Shown here: piece by piece, positions 6,421 through 13,182 of the stretch
Layout of the letters: every line of letters begins with the position of its first letter
Numbering within the stretch: the stretch's first letter is position 1
Source of the DNA: a virus
Direction: 5' to 3' (one strand)
DNA length: 35,801 nt
Virus record (IMG/VR): IMGVR_UViG_3300045738_000588
Location: 1-35,801 of that record
Made by a program: the position numbers and the translations under genes
Notes under the pieces: generated by a model
What the model was told of the DNA's origin: nothing
Databases searched by the model: none
Seen by the model: only the letters and a program-made list of their open reading frames with translations

Positions 6421-7225
6421 GATCTACTTTCTCTATTCGTTGTGGTTGTGCTGTGTCGTAATTTCCATCCATTATCTTCTGCCAGTTCTTCGGAATCAAA
6501 ACCCAATCGAAAGTCGCCTTCCAATCTGAGGATTGCCCCGTCAGAAAAGGGCTGAACTTAACTTTTTCAGATATAACTCTGAACGGATATAGTTCATCGG
6601 CATCCTTCGGTATGTCTTCCAGTTCGGCACGGCCTGTCTTGAGCCGATCTAGCAGGCTCTTTAGCCTTCTGGCTCTACCCTTGGTGTGGTGCTTGACCTG
6701 TGGTTTGCCTGCGATCTTCGGGGATACCTCCCTGTTCCATAATCCAATGGCTAGGTCGAGTATAGTTTCCACTACCTTATCCACTACCTTATCTTTATCC
6801 TTATCCTTATCCTTATCCTTATCCTGTACTGTTTGGCAAGGCTTGACCAACATTTGAATATTGTAGAGATGGTCGATTGGCAGATGGTTCTTTTCAATGG
6901 ATTCGTATATCGGTTTGTGTGGGTTATAGTCCTCCTTTAGTCCCTTCGGGTACTGAAACATTATGAACTTCGTCAGCCATACTCTTTCCCCAGTTCCGAT
7001 CCGCTCAAGGCGACCAGTTTGGATGATTTCCTCAATGGAATCCCCAACGACCTCAATGGTTAGCCCAGTTTTGAACTCTGCTCCCCTGAGATCAATTTCC
7101 CAGACCCCTGCCGAGTCACATTCGTCCACGAGAAACAAGAAGAATAGTTTTCGCGATGGTTCCATTTCTCTGAACCAGACCTGATTCCATTTGTTTATGT
7201 CTGTGAATCGCTTAACGCTCCTCAT
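6401..7225 (-). CDS. Phage replication initiator/replisome organiser-like protein
   Basis: A 274-residue protein. The N-terminal 100 residues (WFREMEPSRKLFFLFLVDEC, then LIQTGRLERI-type strands) look like the winged-helix domain of phage replisome organisers. A linker of alternating Lys-Asp (residues about 135-145) is encoded by five perfect TTATCC repeats (6795-6824). The C-terminus (SSDWKATFDWVLIPKNWQKI) is the conserved motif of DnaT/DnaD-like and lambda-O-like partners. The start has the clearest Shine-Dalgarno in the window, AAAGGAGG six bases before ATG, and overlaps the preceding stop. It probably binds the origin and works with the helicase loader that follows. Some origins lie within such genes, but no iterons are evident here. 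Confidence 0.78.
   Translation of the reverse strand: MRSVKRFTDINKWNQVWFREMEPSRKLFFLFLVDECDSAGVWEIDLRGAEFKTGLTIEVVGDSIEEIIQTGRLERIGTGERVWLTKFIMFQYPKGLKEDYNPHKPIYESIEKNHLPIDHLYNIQMLVKPCQTVQDKDKDKDKDKDKVVDKVVETILDLAIGLWNREVSPKIAGKPQVKHHTKGRARRLKSLLDRLKTGRAELEDIPKDADELYPFRVISEKVKFSPFLTGQSSDWKATFDWVLIPKNWQKIMDGNYDTAQPQRIEKVDHERGFN
6795..6824. repeat. Hexanucleotide tandem repeat (TTATCC)x5
   Basis: Five perfect tandem copies inside the initiator-like gene, encoding a Lys-Asp linker. Six-base units keep the frame, so copy-number change would only alter linker length. Confidence 0.85.
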
Positions 7226-7635
7226 TCCGTCCCTCCTTTCTGCGGTTGAACAATCGTGATCGGCTTTCCTTTGGCGATGTCTTTTGCTACGAACTCAATT
7301 ATTGATTTGGCGTAATTAGTAGCGAATACAATGCCACCATAGGCGAACACTTTTTTTCGGTTCTTATCCGCATCCTCAACTGCGAGTTTAAAGAAGGGGA
7401 AGTTAACCTTTTCCAGCTTAACTGTCTTCTCGTCTACGCCAATGATTGGGTGATTTGTCCAAGGGTGAGGAACCCATCCATCTTCGGGGATTTCCTCGCT
7501 GACTTTCCATTCCCTAATGGTGTCACATACGGAGCAGAAGACATTATAGATGTTACCCCAATGGTTCGTCTCATGTTCCTCCTCCTTTCCGCATTTGCCA
7601 CACTCATAGGCTTTCGTTTTGATTTCCATTTTCAT
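7222..7635 (-). CDS. Zinc-ribbon protein, 137 aa
   Basis: Residues 12-37 contain CGKC and, 18 residues later, CSVC, a classic four-cysteine zinc ribbon. The remainder is an alpha/beta region (VNFPFFKLAVEDADK, VFAYGGIVFATNYAKS, IIEFVAKDIAKGKPITIV) without a recognised family. Its place directly before the initiator gene suggests a nucleic-acid-binding role in replication or early regulation, but that is inference. The start at 7635 overlaps the preceding gene by 32 bases. Confidence 0.72.
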   Translation of the reverse strand: MKMEIKTKAYECGKCGKEEEHETNHWGNIYNVFCSVCDTIREWKVSEEIPEDGWVPHPWTNHPIIGVDEKTVKLEKVNFPFFKLAVEDADKNRKKVFAYGGIVFATNYAKSIIEFVAKDIAKGKPITIVQPQKGGTE

Positions 7636-7810
7636 TCATCATTTCATTTATTGTTTTTTCAGATTGTCGGACGAACTCTTCGTGGTCGAATGAGTCCCCC
7701 AACTTCATTTTGTCGATCTCGGCATTCGTGTCTTTGACTTGCTTGACTAGCTCGTCTATCTCTTCCTGCCGAACCTTCCGTGGTTGTTTACTTCTTGTAC
7801 ACATGATCAT
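7604..7810 (-). CDS. Small helical protein, 68 aa
   Basis: A short, highly charged protein (VRQEEIDELVKQVKDTNAEI and onward) that is almost entirely predicted helix with heptad spacing, so probably a coiled coil. It overlaps both neighbours (23 and 32 bases), typical of a real small phage gene in a compact operon. Either ATG, 7810 or 7804, could be used. No function assigned. Confidence 0.6.
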   Translation of the reverse strand: MIMCTRSKQPRKVRQEEIDELVKQVKDTNAEIDKMKLGDSFDHEEFVRQSEKTINEMMNENGNQNESL

Positions 7811-8201
7811 ATTGCCCTTCGGCCTTAGTCCCCTTTAGCAAGGTGTTGATTATTTCTTCCGCATAAGGCTTTTGATGTCCTTGAGCAATGGCCCCGAGGC
7901 AGATTTGAGTTCCGACATTTAGGCTTGAGTTGAACTGCGTTATTCTCTGGATGGCCTCAATGATCCACATGGGGAAGACCATATTCTTAGCCCAACCTTT
8001 GTCTCCCTCCTTTAGTTTGTACCAGAGGAACGAGGCGATCATTAAGGCGTAATCCTTAGATTGGATATTAGCCTCAGTTATGCCGTCCTCTCTGGTTCGG
8101 AAAACATGAACTATTTTCGCATCATTTTTGCCGAGAAGTTCATCCTGATCATCGTTGTTATTGCTATGCGTCTCTCGCGTACTGCTAGGAACTCCTTTCA
8201 T
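7788..8201 (-). CDS. Hypothetical protein, 137 aa
   Basis: The start is placed at the ATG at 8201, which overlaps the previous stop (ATGA) and has GGGAGGA about ten bases upstream. The open frame begins earlier at a GTG, but that would cut further into the neighbour. The N-terminus is a disordered Ser/Asn/Asp stretch; the body (DYALMIASFLWYKLKEGDK, AKNMVFPMWIIEAIQRITQF) is helical and amphipathic. No family recognised. It lies among the replication genes. Confidence 0.68.
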   Translation of the reverse strand: MKGVPSSTRETHSNNNDDQDELLGKNDAKIVHVFRTREDGITEANIQSKDYALMIASFLWYKLKEGDKGWAKNMVFPMWIIEAIQRITQFNSSLNVGTQICLGAIAQGHQKPYAEEIINTLLKGTKAEGQYDHVYKK

Positions 8202-8398
8202 TCGTTTCTGTCCTCCCAGCACTTGCCGTTTTGGTATTGATAGACCAACTCGACTTCCTCTGGGAATGCCAGATGCATCTGCTCCATTTTACTTCTGTCA
8301 GATCGCGATATTAGGCGAAGCAGTTTGGCTGTGAACCATGTCCCATGTCCACTCAGTACTGCCTGTAGGTTTTCTTTGTCATATTCAGTCATTGGCAT
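8198..8398 (-). CDS. Small conserved-type phage protein, 66 aa
   Basis: The start is taken at 8398, two bases after the previous stop, with GGAG in range. The frame is open further upstream, but a longer start would overlap the neighbouring gene. The core LLRLISRSDRSKMEQMHLAF followed by PEEVELVYQYQNG matches a pattern I know from many small phage proteins of the form 'LxxLISKADxxNxxRLRxAFPxEV'. Their function is unknown; they usually sit in recombination/replication regions, as here. Confidence 0.68.
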   Translation of the reverse strand: MPMTEYDKENLQAVLSGHGTWFTAKLLRLISRSDRSKMEQMHLAFPEEVELVYQYQNGKCWEDRNE

Positions 8399-8399
8399 A

Positions 8400-8714
8400 T
8401 CAGAATAACTCCAGTTGGCGTTTGTTTGGTTCAACGAATTTTCGGTGTAAGACAATCCGTACTGTTTTTCCTGTAACAGCACATCTGTGTCTCCCGACTT
8501 CGAACACTAATCCCACGCGAATCAATTCGGTGAGGCGAGGTCTGACATGGTTCATATCTGTGAACCCCATTGCCGTTCTTATGTCCCTATCAGACTGAGG
8601 GCGGGGCGTACCTTCAAGATACTTCAATATCTCTTTGGCACGGTTCCCTAATGCGTCCTTTTCTTCTTCATAGGCACGCAGGCTATTGTCGTGCATTCTG
8701 TGGTTGTTTGGCAT
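8400..8714 (-). CDS. Winged-helix protein with a C-terminal sliding-clamp-binding motif
   Basis: A 104-residue protein. Residues 25-90 (AKEILKYLEG, SDRDIRTAMGFTDMNHVRPR, LTELIRVGLVFEVG) have the helix-turn-helix-wing layout of winged-helix DNA-binding domains. The last five residues are QLELF, matching the bacterial beta-clamp-binding consensus QL(S/D)LF at an exposed C-terminus. This suggests recruitment to the host replication clamp. Two starts are possible: ATG 8714, directly after CAACC, and ATG 8696, after CAACCACA (8699-8706). I use the longer. The gene follows the annealing-protein gene, which fits a role at replication or recombination forks. Confidence 0.75.
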   Translation of the reverse strand: MPNNHRMHDNSLRAYEEEKDALGNRAKEILKYLEGTPRPQSDRDIRTAMGFTDMNHVRPRLTELIRVGLVFEVGRHRCAVTGKTVRIVLHRKFVEPNKRQLELF

Positions 8715-8729
8715 GGTTGTTTTCCCCAA

Positions 8730-9608
8730 TCAGAATGGTACATCTTCCTCTAGGTCTGGATCGGGTTCGGCCTCTGCTTTCGCAATGCCTCCCTCCTCCA
8801 ACTTCTGCTCCTCAACGGCCTTGTCTGCCTTCGTTTTCTTTTCCTTGGGCACTTTAATGGCTGTGGCTGGCTTCAGCCCTTCGGCGTAGTCTTTCAACTG
8901 GTCGAAGTTCTCGGAAGTTGCGTACCATTTCTTCTGCTCCGTATCCCATCTTGCACCCTTTTCCTTCGCGGCATCTTTTTCCTTGAAGGGAACATTGAGA
9001 TAGAGTCGTGCTGAATCTGGGATTGCGGAACGCACGGGGTCTTTGTCACGGACATCATTTGTCTCTTTGGTCTGCTCAAAGACATCATCCTTATCTGGTT
9101 TTGTAGTGGTTTGGGAATCATCACTAGGTATGTCTTCTCCACAATACAAAGGTAAGCCTAACCCTGTGAAGACCGCGATGGCTTTTACCGCACCACGCTG
9201 ACAGGCATCAGAGATTTCTCTCGCATCTGGATTCTCGATTGCCCCGAATCTATTGTCCATAATGGGGAACTGAATGCAGGTTGTTCTGCCGACCCCATCT
9301 GTAAGGAAAGGTCGAACCGAAGCCGTTGCTTCGCCAGACCCATATTGGTGCGTATGAACTATGCCGCCATCTGGGGCTTTTTCAAAGTCGACCATCACCG
9401 AAGGTAGTTCCTCTTTGATAAGCCGATAGGCATGTGCCCATGATAAGTAGGAGGCTCGAAATGACCCTCCTGAGTTTCCTCGTTTCTCCACGAACTTCCC
9501 TATCTTGGCTTCATAAAGCCTAGAGAAGATTTCGGACGGAATAACGAGAGCATTGATACCTGCTTGACAGGTTGTTGTCTCTTCCATTATTTGTGACCCT
9601 TCATTCAT
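8730..9608 (-). CDS. Sak3-like (DUF1071) single-strand annealing protein with DUF5710 domain and SSB-like tail
   Basis: A 292-residue protein in three parts. Residues about 25-165 match DUF1071/Sak3 annealing proteins: SFRASYLSWAHAYRLIKEEL, FPIMDNRF, then KAIAVFTGLGLPLYCGED. Residues about 200-232 form a DUF5710-type module (LYLNVPFKEKDAAKEKGARW, then KKWYA). After a Lys/Glu-rich linker the protein ends in DPDLEEDVPF, which closely resembles the acidic C-terminal tip of bacterial SSB (DDDIPF type) used to recruit partners. Known Sak3 proteins anneal single strands in phage recombination. A fused SSB-like tip is unusual. Two starts are possible, 9608 and 9587; the second has GAAGG upstream. 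It is the first gene of the replication operon. Confidence 0.82.
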   Translation of the reverse strand: MNEGSQIMEETTTCQAGINALVIPSEIFSRLYEAKIGKFVEKRGNSGGSFRASYLSWAHAYRLIKEELPSVMVDFEKAPDGGIVHTHQYGSGEATASVRPFLTDGVGRTTCIQFPIMDNRFGAIENPDAREISDACQRGAVKAIAVFTGLGLPLYCGEDIPSDDSQTTTKPDKDDVFEQTKETNDVRDKDPVRSAIPDSARLYLNVPFKEKDAAKEKGARWDTEQKKWYATSENFDQLKDYAEGLKPATAIKVPKEKKTKADKAVEEQKLEEGGIAKAEAEPDPDLEEDVPF

Positions 9609-9621
9609 TTATTGTTTTAAG

Positions 9622-9659
9622 GTCCCTTCAGCCTCGGTGCTGTTGGGACTTTTCTTTTT
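9622..9659 (+). terminator. Hairpin with T-tract on the plus strand (or structured 5' leader on the minus strand)
   Basis: GTCCC-TT-CAGC pairs with GCTG-TT-GGGAC around a six-base loop, and TTTTCTTTTT follows on the plus strand. That is a textbook intrinsic terminator for plus-strand transcription, yet no plus-strand gene exists. On the minus strand the same hairpin lies 14 bases before the annealing-protein start, so it may instead control that gene. Confidence 0.6.
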
Positions 9660-9694
9660 GACTGGAAGCCGCATAACTAACATGGCATATCCCA

Positions 9695-9707
9695 GCTGTA
9701 AACAAAA
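9695..9707 (-). promoter_or_regulatory. Shared promoter-like element, copy 2
   Basis: Same 13 bases as 1239-1251, here 87 bases upstream of the start at 9608. Read on the minus strand it offers TTTACA as a -35 box. The candidate -10 (TAGTTA, 17 bases on) is poor, so it could instead be a site for a phage activator. Confidence 0.45.
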
Positions 9708-9723
9708 GATTTGAAAAGATTTG

Positions 9724-9739
9724 AGGCTTGGCTAAGCCT
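9724..9739 (-). terminator. Weak terminator-like hairpin after the late operon
   Basis: AGGCTT-GGCT-AAGCCT forms a six-pair stem with a four-base loop. On the minus strand it is followed by CAAATCTTTTCAAATCTTTT, which is only partly U-rich. It lies about 55 bases after the last late gene. Confidence 0.45.
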
Positions 9740-9795
9740 TGAAATGTCACTTCTTAAGGAGTCGATTCGACCCCCTAGAATGTACTGTTTAAGCC

Positions 9796-10032
9796 CTACT
9801 TGGTCAGTAGCCTATCTATTTTTCTGTTCATATCTCTGAGTGCCTCGCTGACCTGATCGATACTTTTGACCATCGCATGATTTTCGGCTCCCTGCTTCTG
9901 GACTTCCAGTTGCAGTTTTAAGATTTTAGCCTCCTCCTCTTTGAAACGGCCATAAAGGTCTTTCAAGAAGTATGAAACCACGCCAAAGACTGCTACCCAA
10001 GTCCAATGTAAAAGATCACTTATGTCGCTCAT
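9796..10032 (-). CDS. Holin-like small membrane protein
   Basis: A 78-residue protein with one N-terminal membrane segment (WTWVAVFGVVSYFLKDLYGRF, about residues 10-28) followed by a long charged coiled coil ending in NRKIDRLLTK. One membrane span plus a cytoplasmic coiled coil is a frequent design for small phage holin or holin-antagonist proteins. It overlaps the lipoprotein/spanin gene by 17 bases, forming a plausible two-gene lysis cassette at the end of the late operon. A structural or tail-associated membrane protein cannot be excluded. Confidence 0.6.
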   Translation of the reverse strand: MSDISDLLHWTWVAVFGVVSYFLKDLYGRFKEEEAKILKLQLEVQKQGAENHAMVKSIDQVSEALRDMNRKIDRLLTK

Positions 10033-10429
10033 TTTTCTTATGTAAGTATTTTGTGTAAAGTATCGGGATCAACAAATACAAAGCAAACCCAATAGCCGAC
10101 AGCTTAAGTAAGCCATAAATCTCGTCTAGGACTTTATCCATCCATCCATTTGATTCCTGCTCTAATTGGAGTTCAACGAGCTTAGAAATGTCGCCTTCAG
10201 ACAAAGCTTTTATCGTTTTGATGTTTGTAGCCACCGAATCAGCCTCCTCGTCAGAGGCCTTTATGACCTCCCCAGCGGCGTACCCTAGACCTGCCCCTGC
10301 TCCAGCCCCTACTGGGCCTCCCAGACTGCCTCCTGCCCCTCCAATGACCGCTCCCGCCATCGGGTAAAGAGTGGAGACACGACAGCCAGCCAAAAGTGTC
10401 GACAGGAATAACAAAAGTACGCATCTCAT
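10016..10429 (-). CDS. Lipoprotein with C-terminal membrane segment, candidate u-spanin
   Basis: A 137-residue protein. The N-terminus MRCVLLLFLSTLLAGC is a lipoprotein signal with lipobox LAGC and acylated Cys16. Residues 25-52 are glycine-zipper-like (AVIGGAGGSLGGPVGAGAGA). After a soluble helical stretch there is a second hydrophobic segment at 106-126 (LSAIGFALYLLIPILYTKYL) with a basic tail. An outer-membrane lipid anchor at one end and an inner-membrane span at the other is the topology of unimolecular spanins such as T1 gp11, which fuse the two membranes at lysis. The adjacent holin-like gene supports this. A glycine-zipper envelope lipoprotein of other purpose is the alternative. Confidence 0.6.
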   Translation of the reverse strand: MRCVLLLFLSTLLAGCRVSTLYPMAGAVIGGAGGSLGGPVGAGAGAGLGYAAGEVIKASDEEADSVATNIKTIKALSEGDISKLVELQLEQESNGWMDKVLDEIYGLLKLSAIGFALYLLIPILYTKYLHKKNERHK

Positions 10430-10487
10430 GTCATCTGGCCTTTCGTCAACATCGCGGACATTTCACCCCCACCATTTGTCCGCAAGT

Positions 10488-11213
10488 TCATTCTCGACTC
10501 GCTGTAATTTTTTTCCTGAGACCCAAAAGAGATGCCGAGAGAGCAAGCGAAAATTCCCATGCTGTTTTAGATTCAAATCCCGCGAATGCTCCTCCGTGAG
10601 TAGCCATGATTTCTGCCAGCCTCCAGCCTGCGAAATGAACAAGGAAATCTCCCCGATCCCAAGTCCCGATCCAATCTTGGTCTGCGTTGGCTGAGTACGA
10701 GTTAAAGATGCGGTGAGCCACGGGCTGAATGTTGTGATGCCACTCGGGGCATCCTGCTCTGAATTGCTGTAAGACTCCCTGCTCATAAAGTCCGTCTGGG
10801 CAAGCCCCTTGGAGTTTGAGGATGGCTTGAAACAATGCCAAGCTAGATTGGTGAGCCAGTAGGACTCCTGCGTTGATAGGGTACTTCCAATCTGTCCCTG
10901 TGTAAACTACCCTGAAGTCATAGTCAGCCAGAAGGTCGTTCAGACTCAGGTCGAGGTTAGTGATGAAAATGTCAGCGTCCAAGACCATGTGCCACTCCGC
11001 ATCTCCCCGTTTCATACTTTCGATTAGGAGAGGGATTTTGTCCCATGCGTGAACAAGCTTGGGCAACTGCCTACCGACATGAGCATTGAACCGATAGTTG
11101 TGCTGATTGGCCCAAGCCATTTGCAGTTTGGCACTCGCCTTCCCGAACTGATTCCACTCAGGAATCTTCGAGCCATCGTAGTAGGTGTGAACCCTTACTG
11201 AGTCAAAAATCAT
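10488..11213 (-). CDS. GT34-like glycosyltransferase (galactosyltransferase GMA12/MNN10 type)
   Basis: A 241-residue GT-A-fold enzyme resembling family GT34. AEWHMVLDADIFI (72-84) contains the metal-binding DxD (Asp79-Ala-Asp81). INAGVLLAHQSSLALFQAIL and EQGVLQQF follow in the order usual for this group, and GDFLVHFAGW near the end supplies the late conserved histidine. The frame opens earlier, but the ATG at 11213 gives only an 11-base overlap with the sulfotransferase gene and has GGGGG five bases upstream, so I use it. Close coupling to a sulfotransferase suggests that a glycan is built and then sulfated, either on the virion or the host surface. Confidence 0.72.
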   Translation of the reverse strand: MIFDSVRVHTYYDGSKIPEWNQFGKASAKLQMAWANQHNYRFNAHVGRQLPKLVHAWDKIPLLIESMKRGDAEWHMVLDADIFITNLDLSLNDLLADYDFRVVYTGTDWKYPINAGVLLAHQSSLALFQAILKLQGACPDGLYEQGVLQQFRAGCPEWHHNIQPVAHRIFNSYSANADQDWIGTWDRGDFLVHFAGWRLAEIMATHGGAFAGFESKTAWEFSLALSASLLGLRKKITASRE

Positions 11214-11787
11214 ACTGCCCCCACGCGATGTCTTGCTTACATAAAGCCGATGCGATGGCTTTTGTTTTTGCGTTATATTTCTTTCGGTACTCACCGAATG
11301 AAGCCGTTTTATTGCTGACCTTCATAGGCAGAGCTTGGCTGAAAAACTGGCAGACCTCTTCCCACTCTTTTTCCATTCTTTCGAGCCTGATGACTCTGAC
11401 ATTTTTCGGAACCTTGCCGTTGACCATAACGAAAGCTTTCTGCCGAAACGGGGCGTGAATGTATGCGTCATATCTGTGGCCATGCTTCCCGCCGAAGAAG
11501 GGGCTGTTCGTCCAATGATGGGGACACCATTTCAACATCCATTCTGTGAACGAACATTGGTAGTCATGGAGCTGTTTAGTTTGCTTGTGAAATTTCCACC
11601 AAGAATAGAGACGCGACCAAGGATTTCTGGTGATGGCTAGGAACTGAGAATCGTAGAAAGCCTTTTTGCCTACGCAGTCATAAACCTCTTGGAGACACGC
11701 ATGCTTTTCCCAGATTGGCTTCGGTGGGGAGAATATGTCACGAATGCTAGTCCCTCCATTCTTCGGTATGTGTACCAAGCAATTCAT
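11203..11787 (-). CDS. Sulfotransferase (Sulfotransfer_2-like)
   Basis: A 194-residue protein opening with CLVHIPKNGGTSI (3-15), the P-loop-like 5'-phosphosulfate-binding motif of Golgi-type and bacterial sulfotransferases. It is followed by AITRNPWSRLYSWW (51-64), the 3'-phosphate-binding motif. Such enzymes move sulfate from PAPS to hydroxyl groups, usually on carbohydrates. It is shorter than typical members (about 250) but keeps both cofactor motifs. It starts at an ATGA overlap with the small gene before it and overlaps the glycosyltransferase gene after it. Sulfotransferases are uncommon in small tailed phages; the acceptor cannot be read from the sequence. Confidence 0.8.
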   Translation of the reverse strand: MNCLVHIPKNGGTSIRDIFSPPKPIWEKHACLQEVYDCVGKKAFYDSQFLAITRNPWSRLYSWWKFHKQTKQLHDYQCSFTEWMLKWCPHHWTNSPFFGGKHGHRYDAYIHAPFRQKAFVMVNGKVPKNVRVIRLERMEKEWEEVCQFFSQALPMKVSNKTASFGEYRKKYNAKTKAIASALCKQDIAWGQYDF

Positions 11788-12062
11788 TTCTTATAAGGAA
11801 GGACTTTATTGGCTAGCCTCCGTCTCTTTTTGCATCCACCGCAAGGCTTTTTGACCCCCAGAGCCTTAGTGATCTTCGCGATGGTATCTCCCAGCCCTCG
11901 GCTTTTTCTTTGGCCGATGTCTACGAGGAAAGTATTCCAGATTTCGTCAGGAATTGTATGTGCCCCACCGAGAGGCTTTCCGTATTCTTTAATCAGGGAG
12001 TTGAACTGCTTTCGCCAAGGTTTTCTCTGAGCGATCTGGTTGAATTGCTTGCTGACTAACAT
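11784..12062 (-). CDS. Small basic protein with C-terminal Cys motif, 92 aa
   Basis: A basic protein whose C-terminal half, GLGDTIAKITKALGVKKPCG followed by GCKKRRRLANKVLPYKK, matches a pattern I recall from many short phage proteins ('GDTIAKxTKAxGIKK...CGCxxRRxxLNxxFPY'). The two or three cysteines near the end may bind metal. Function is unknown. The gene follows a terminator-like hairpin and is coupled by ATGA to the sulfotransferase. Confidence 0.68.
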   Translation of the reverse strand: MLVSKQFNQIAQRKPWRKQFNSLIKEYGKPLGGAHTIPDEIWNTFLVDIGQRKSRGLGDTIAKITKALGVKKPCGGCKKRRRLANKVLPYKK

Positions 12063-12076
12063 AAGATATTTTGCTC

Positions 12077-12120
12077 AAAAAATATTAGGGTGGGACATTT
12101 TTTCCGATTTTGTGTCCCAC
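12077..12120 (-). terminator. Rho-independent terminator-like hairpin
   Basis: Perfect eight-base arms, GTGGGACA (12090-12097) and TGTCCCAC (12113-12120), enclose a 15-base loop. On the minus strand the stem is followed after seven bases by six U residues (12082-12077). It begins right at the stop codon of the propeller gene, so it could end or attenuate late transcription there. Confidence 0.6.
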
Positions 12121-13182
12121 TCATAACGCATACATGTGTTTCATTAAATCGGTAATTTTGATTTTGTACATCGCTGAATAGGAATCGCCTTCTCCGCTGA
12201 AGACATACACGGCTCTGTCCCAAGCAAACGCACCTGAGAAATACACGACACCATCATGCCTTCCTCCCGTTGAAATGCCTCCACCAACGAATGGTTGTGG
12301 CGTCCACGCGAATGGGATCATCGTCTTGCAATCGAACAGAATCGCGTGCTGATAGTAGGTTCGATTTCGACTGCCTTTTCCTTTCGGAGTCATGAATTGA
12401 TGGCAGAACATTAGGAAACATTCTCCGTAGTGAGGAACTGTGACCAAAATCGGGTTCGTGCTGTTGCTTAGATATTTCCATCCCAGCCTAGGTAAACGCA
12501 TCTCAGTTGTGACTACTTCCAGAACCCCTCCACCATCATCGCACTTAAATAGTACCCAAGGCTCTATGGAGTAAAGGCAATACATCTGGTCTTTGTAGCT
12601 ATAAAAGACCCAATTCTTTTCCTCTCGTCTAGTTTTGACACCGACCCGATGGCCGTGCATTTCCCTGATAAAAGAAATCCGATTGTCTAGCAAGATTCCC
12701 AACGCAGTTCGGCATTGGACTTGTTTCTGAGGCCAGCCTTTATTCAGGTAAAAGTAGTTTGTAAAGTTCGTGTAGATATGGTCCTTGTGCCGAAACAATC
12801 TCCAATCTTCTGGACGGCAAGACAGGGGCATTCCGCTCATGATGGGGGAGGGGGGTTGAATGTCTATCCCCCTACGGCTAATCGTTCCCTCGCTGATCTG
12901 TGGCACACCTTTATCCGTTAACAAATATCCACTCCATGTGGCTTCGCTTGGCTCGGTTCTGAAGATCAATGTCAGGTCATTCCCATCGCTGACTACTGAC
13001 GGATTGAATATGCCATGAGCAGTAAAGTCATAACTGCCTTTATCAAAAAGTTTCGTGCGTTCTATCGCTGTGGAATTGTCTATTTTTAGGCCGTTTAGAA
13101 TCGCGACTTTCTCTGGTTCGTCTGCGGACATCCATTGCTCGCCTAGCCCCCAACTGCCTACGATTTCTTTCGCTTTCAACAT
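12121..13182 (-). CDS. Five-bladed beta-propeller, GH130/GH43-like glycosidase-type protein
   Basis: A 353-residue protein, all beta, with propeller blade motifs: GIFNPSVVSDGNDLTLIFRT (about 55-75), RPEDWRLFRHKDHIYTNFTN, SNSTNPILVTVPHYGECFLM, and VYFSGAFAWDRAVYVFSGEG close to the end. The 'NPSV...R.E' and 'EDwR' elements are those of GH130 mannoside phosphorylases/hydrolases and relatives. Catalysis is not proven from sequence; it may bind sugar only. The ATG at 13182 overlaps the esterase stop (ATGTTGA). With the esterase it probably forms a carbohydrate-degrading tail set. Polysaccharide depolymerase is an inference. Confidence 0.65.
   Translation of the reverse strand: MLKAKEIVGSWGLGEQWMSADEPEKVAILNGLKIDNSTAIERTKLFDKGSYDFTAHGIFNPSVVSDGNDLTLIFRTEPSEATWSGYLLTDKGVPQISEGTISRRGIDIQPPSPIMSGMPLSCRPEDWRLFRHKDHIYTNFTNYFYLNKGWPQKQVQCRTALGILLDNRISFIREMHGHRVGVKTRREEKNWVFYSYKDQMYCLYSIEPWVLFKCDDGGGVLEVVTTEMRLPRLGWKYLSNSTNPILVTVPHYGECFLMFCHQFMTPKGKGSRNRTYYQHAILFDCKTMIPFAWTPQPFVGGGISTGGRHDGVVYFSGAFAWDRAVYVFSGEGDSYSAMYKIKITDLMKHMYAL

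Larger units (their letters stand above)
9609..9795 (-). promoter_or_regulatory. Control region between late and replication operons
   Basis: From right to left (the direction of transcription) it holds a terminator-like hairpin (9724-9739), the TTTTGTTTACAGC element (9695-9707), and a strong hairpin (9622-9649) just ahead of the annealing-protein gene. This order, terminator then promoter then structured leader, fits an operon boundary. Confidence 0.6.

Noticed and set aside
9622-9650. tracrRNA-like hairpin on the minus strand
   Set aside because: A short GCACCGAGGC resemblance only; no anti-repeat, no Cas9 and no array.
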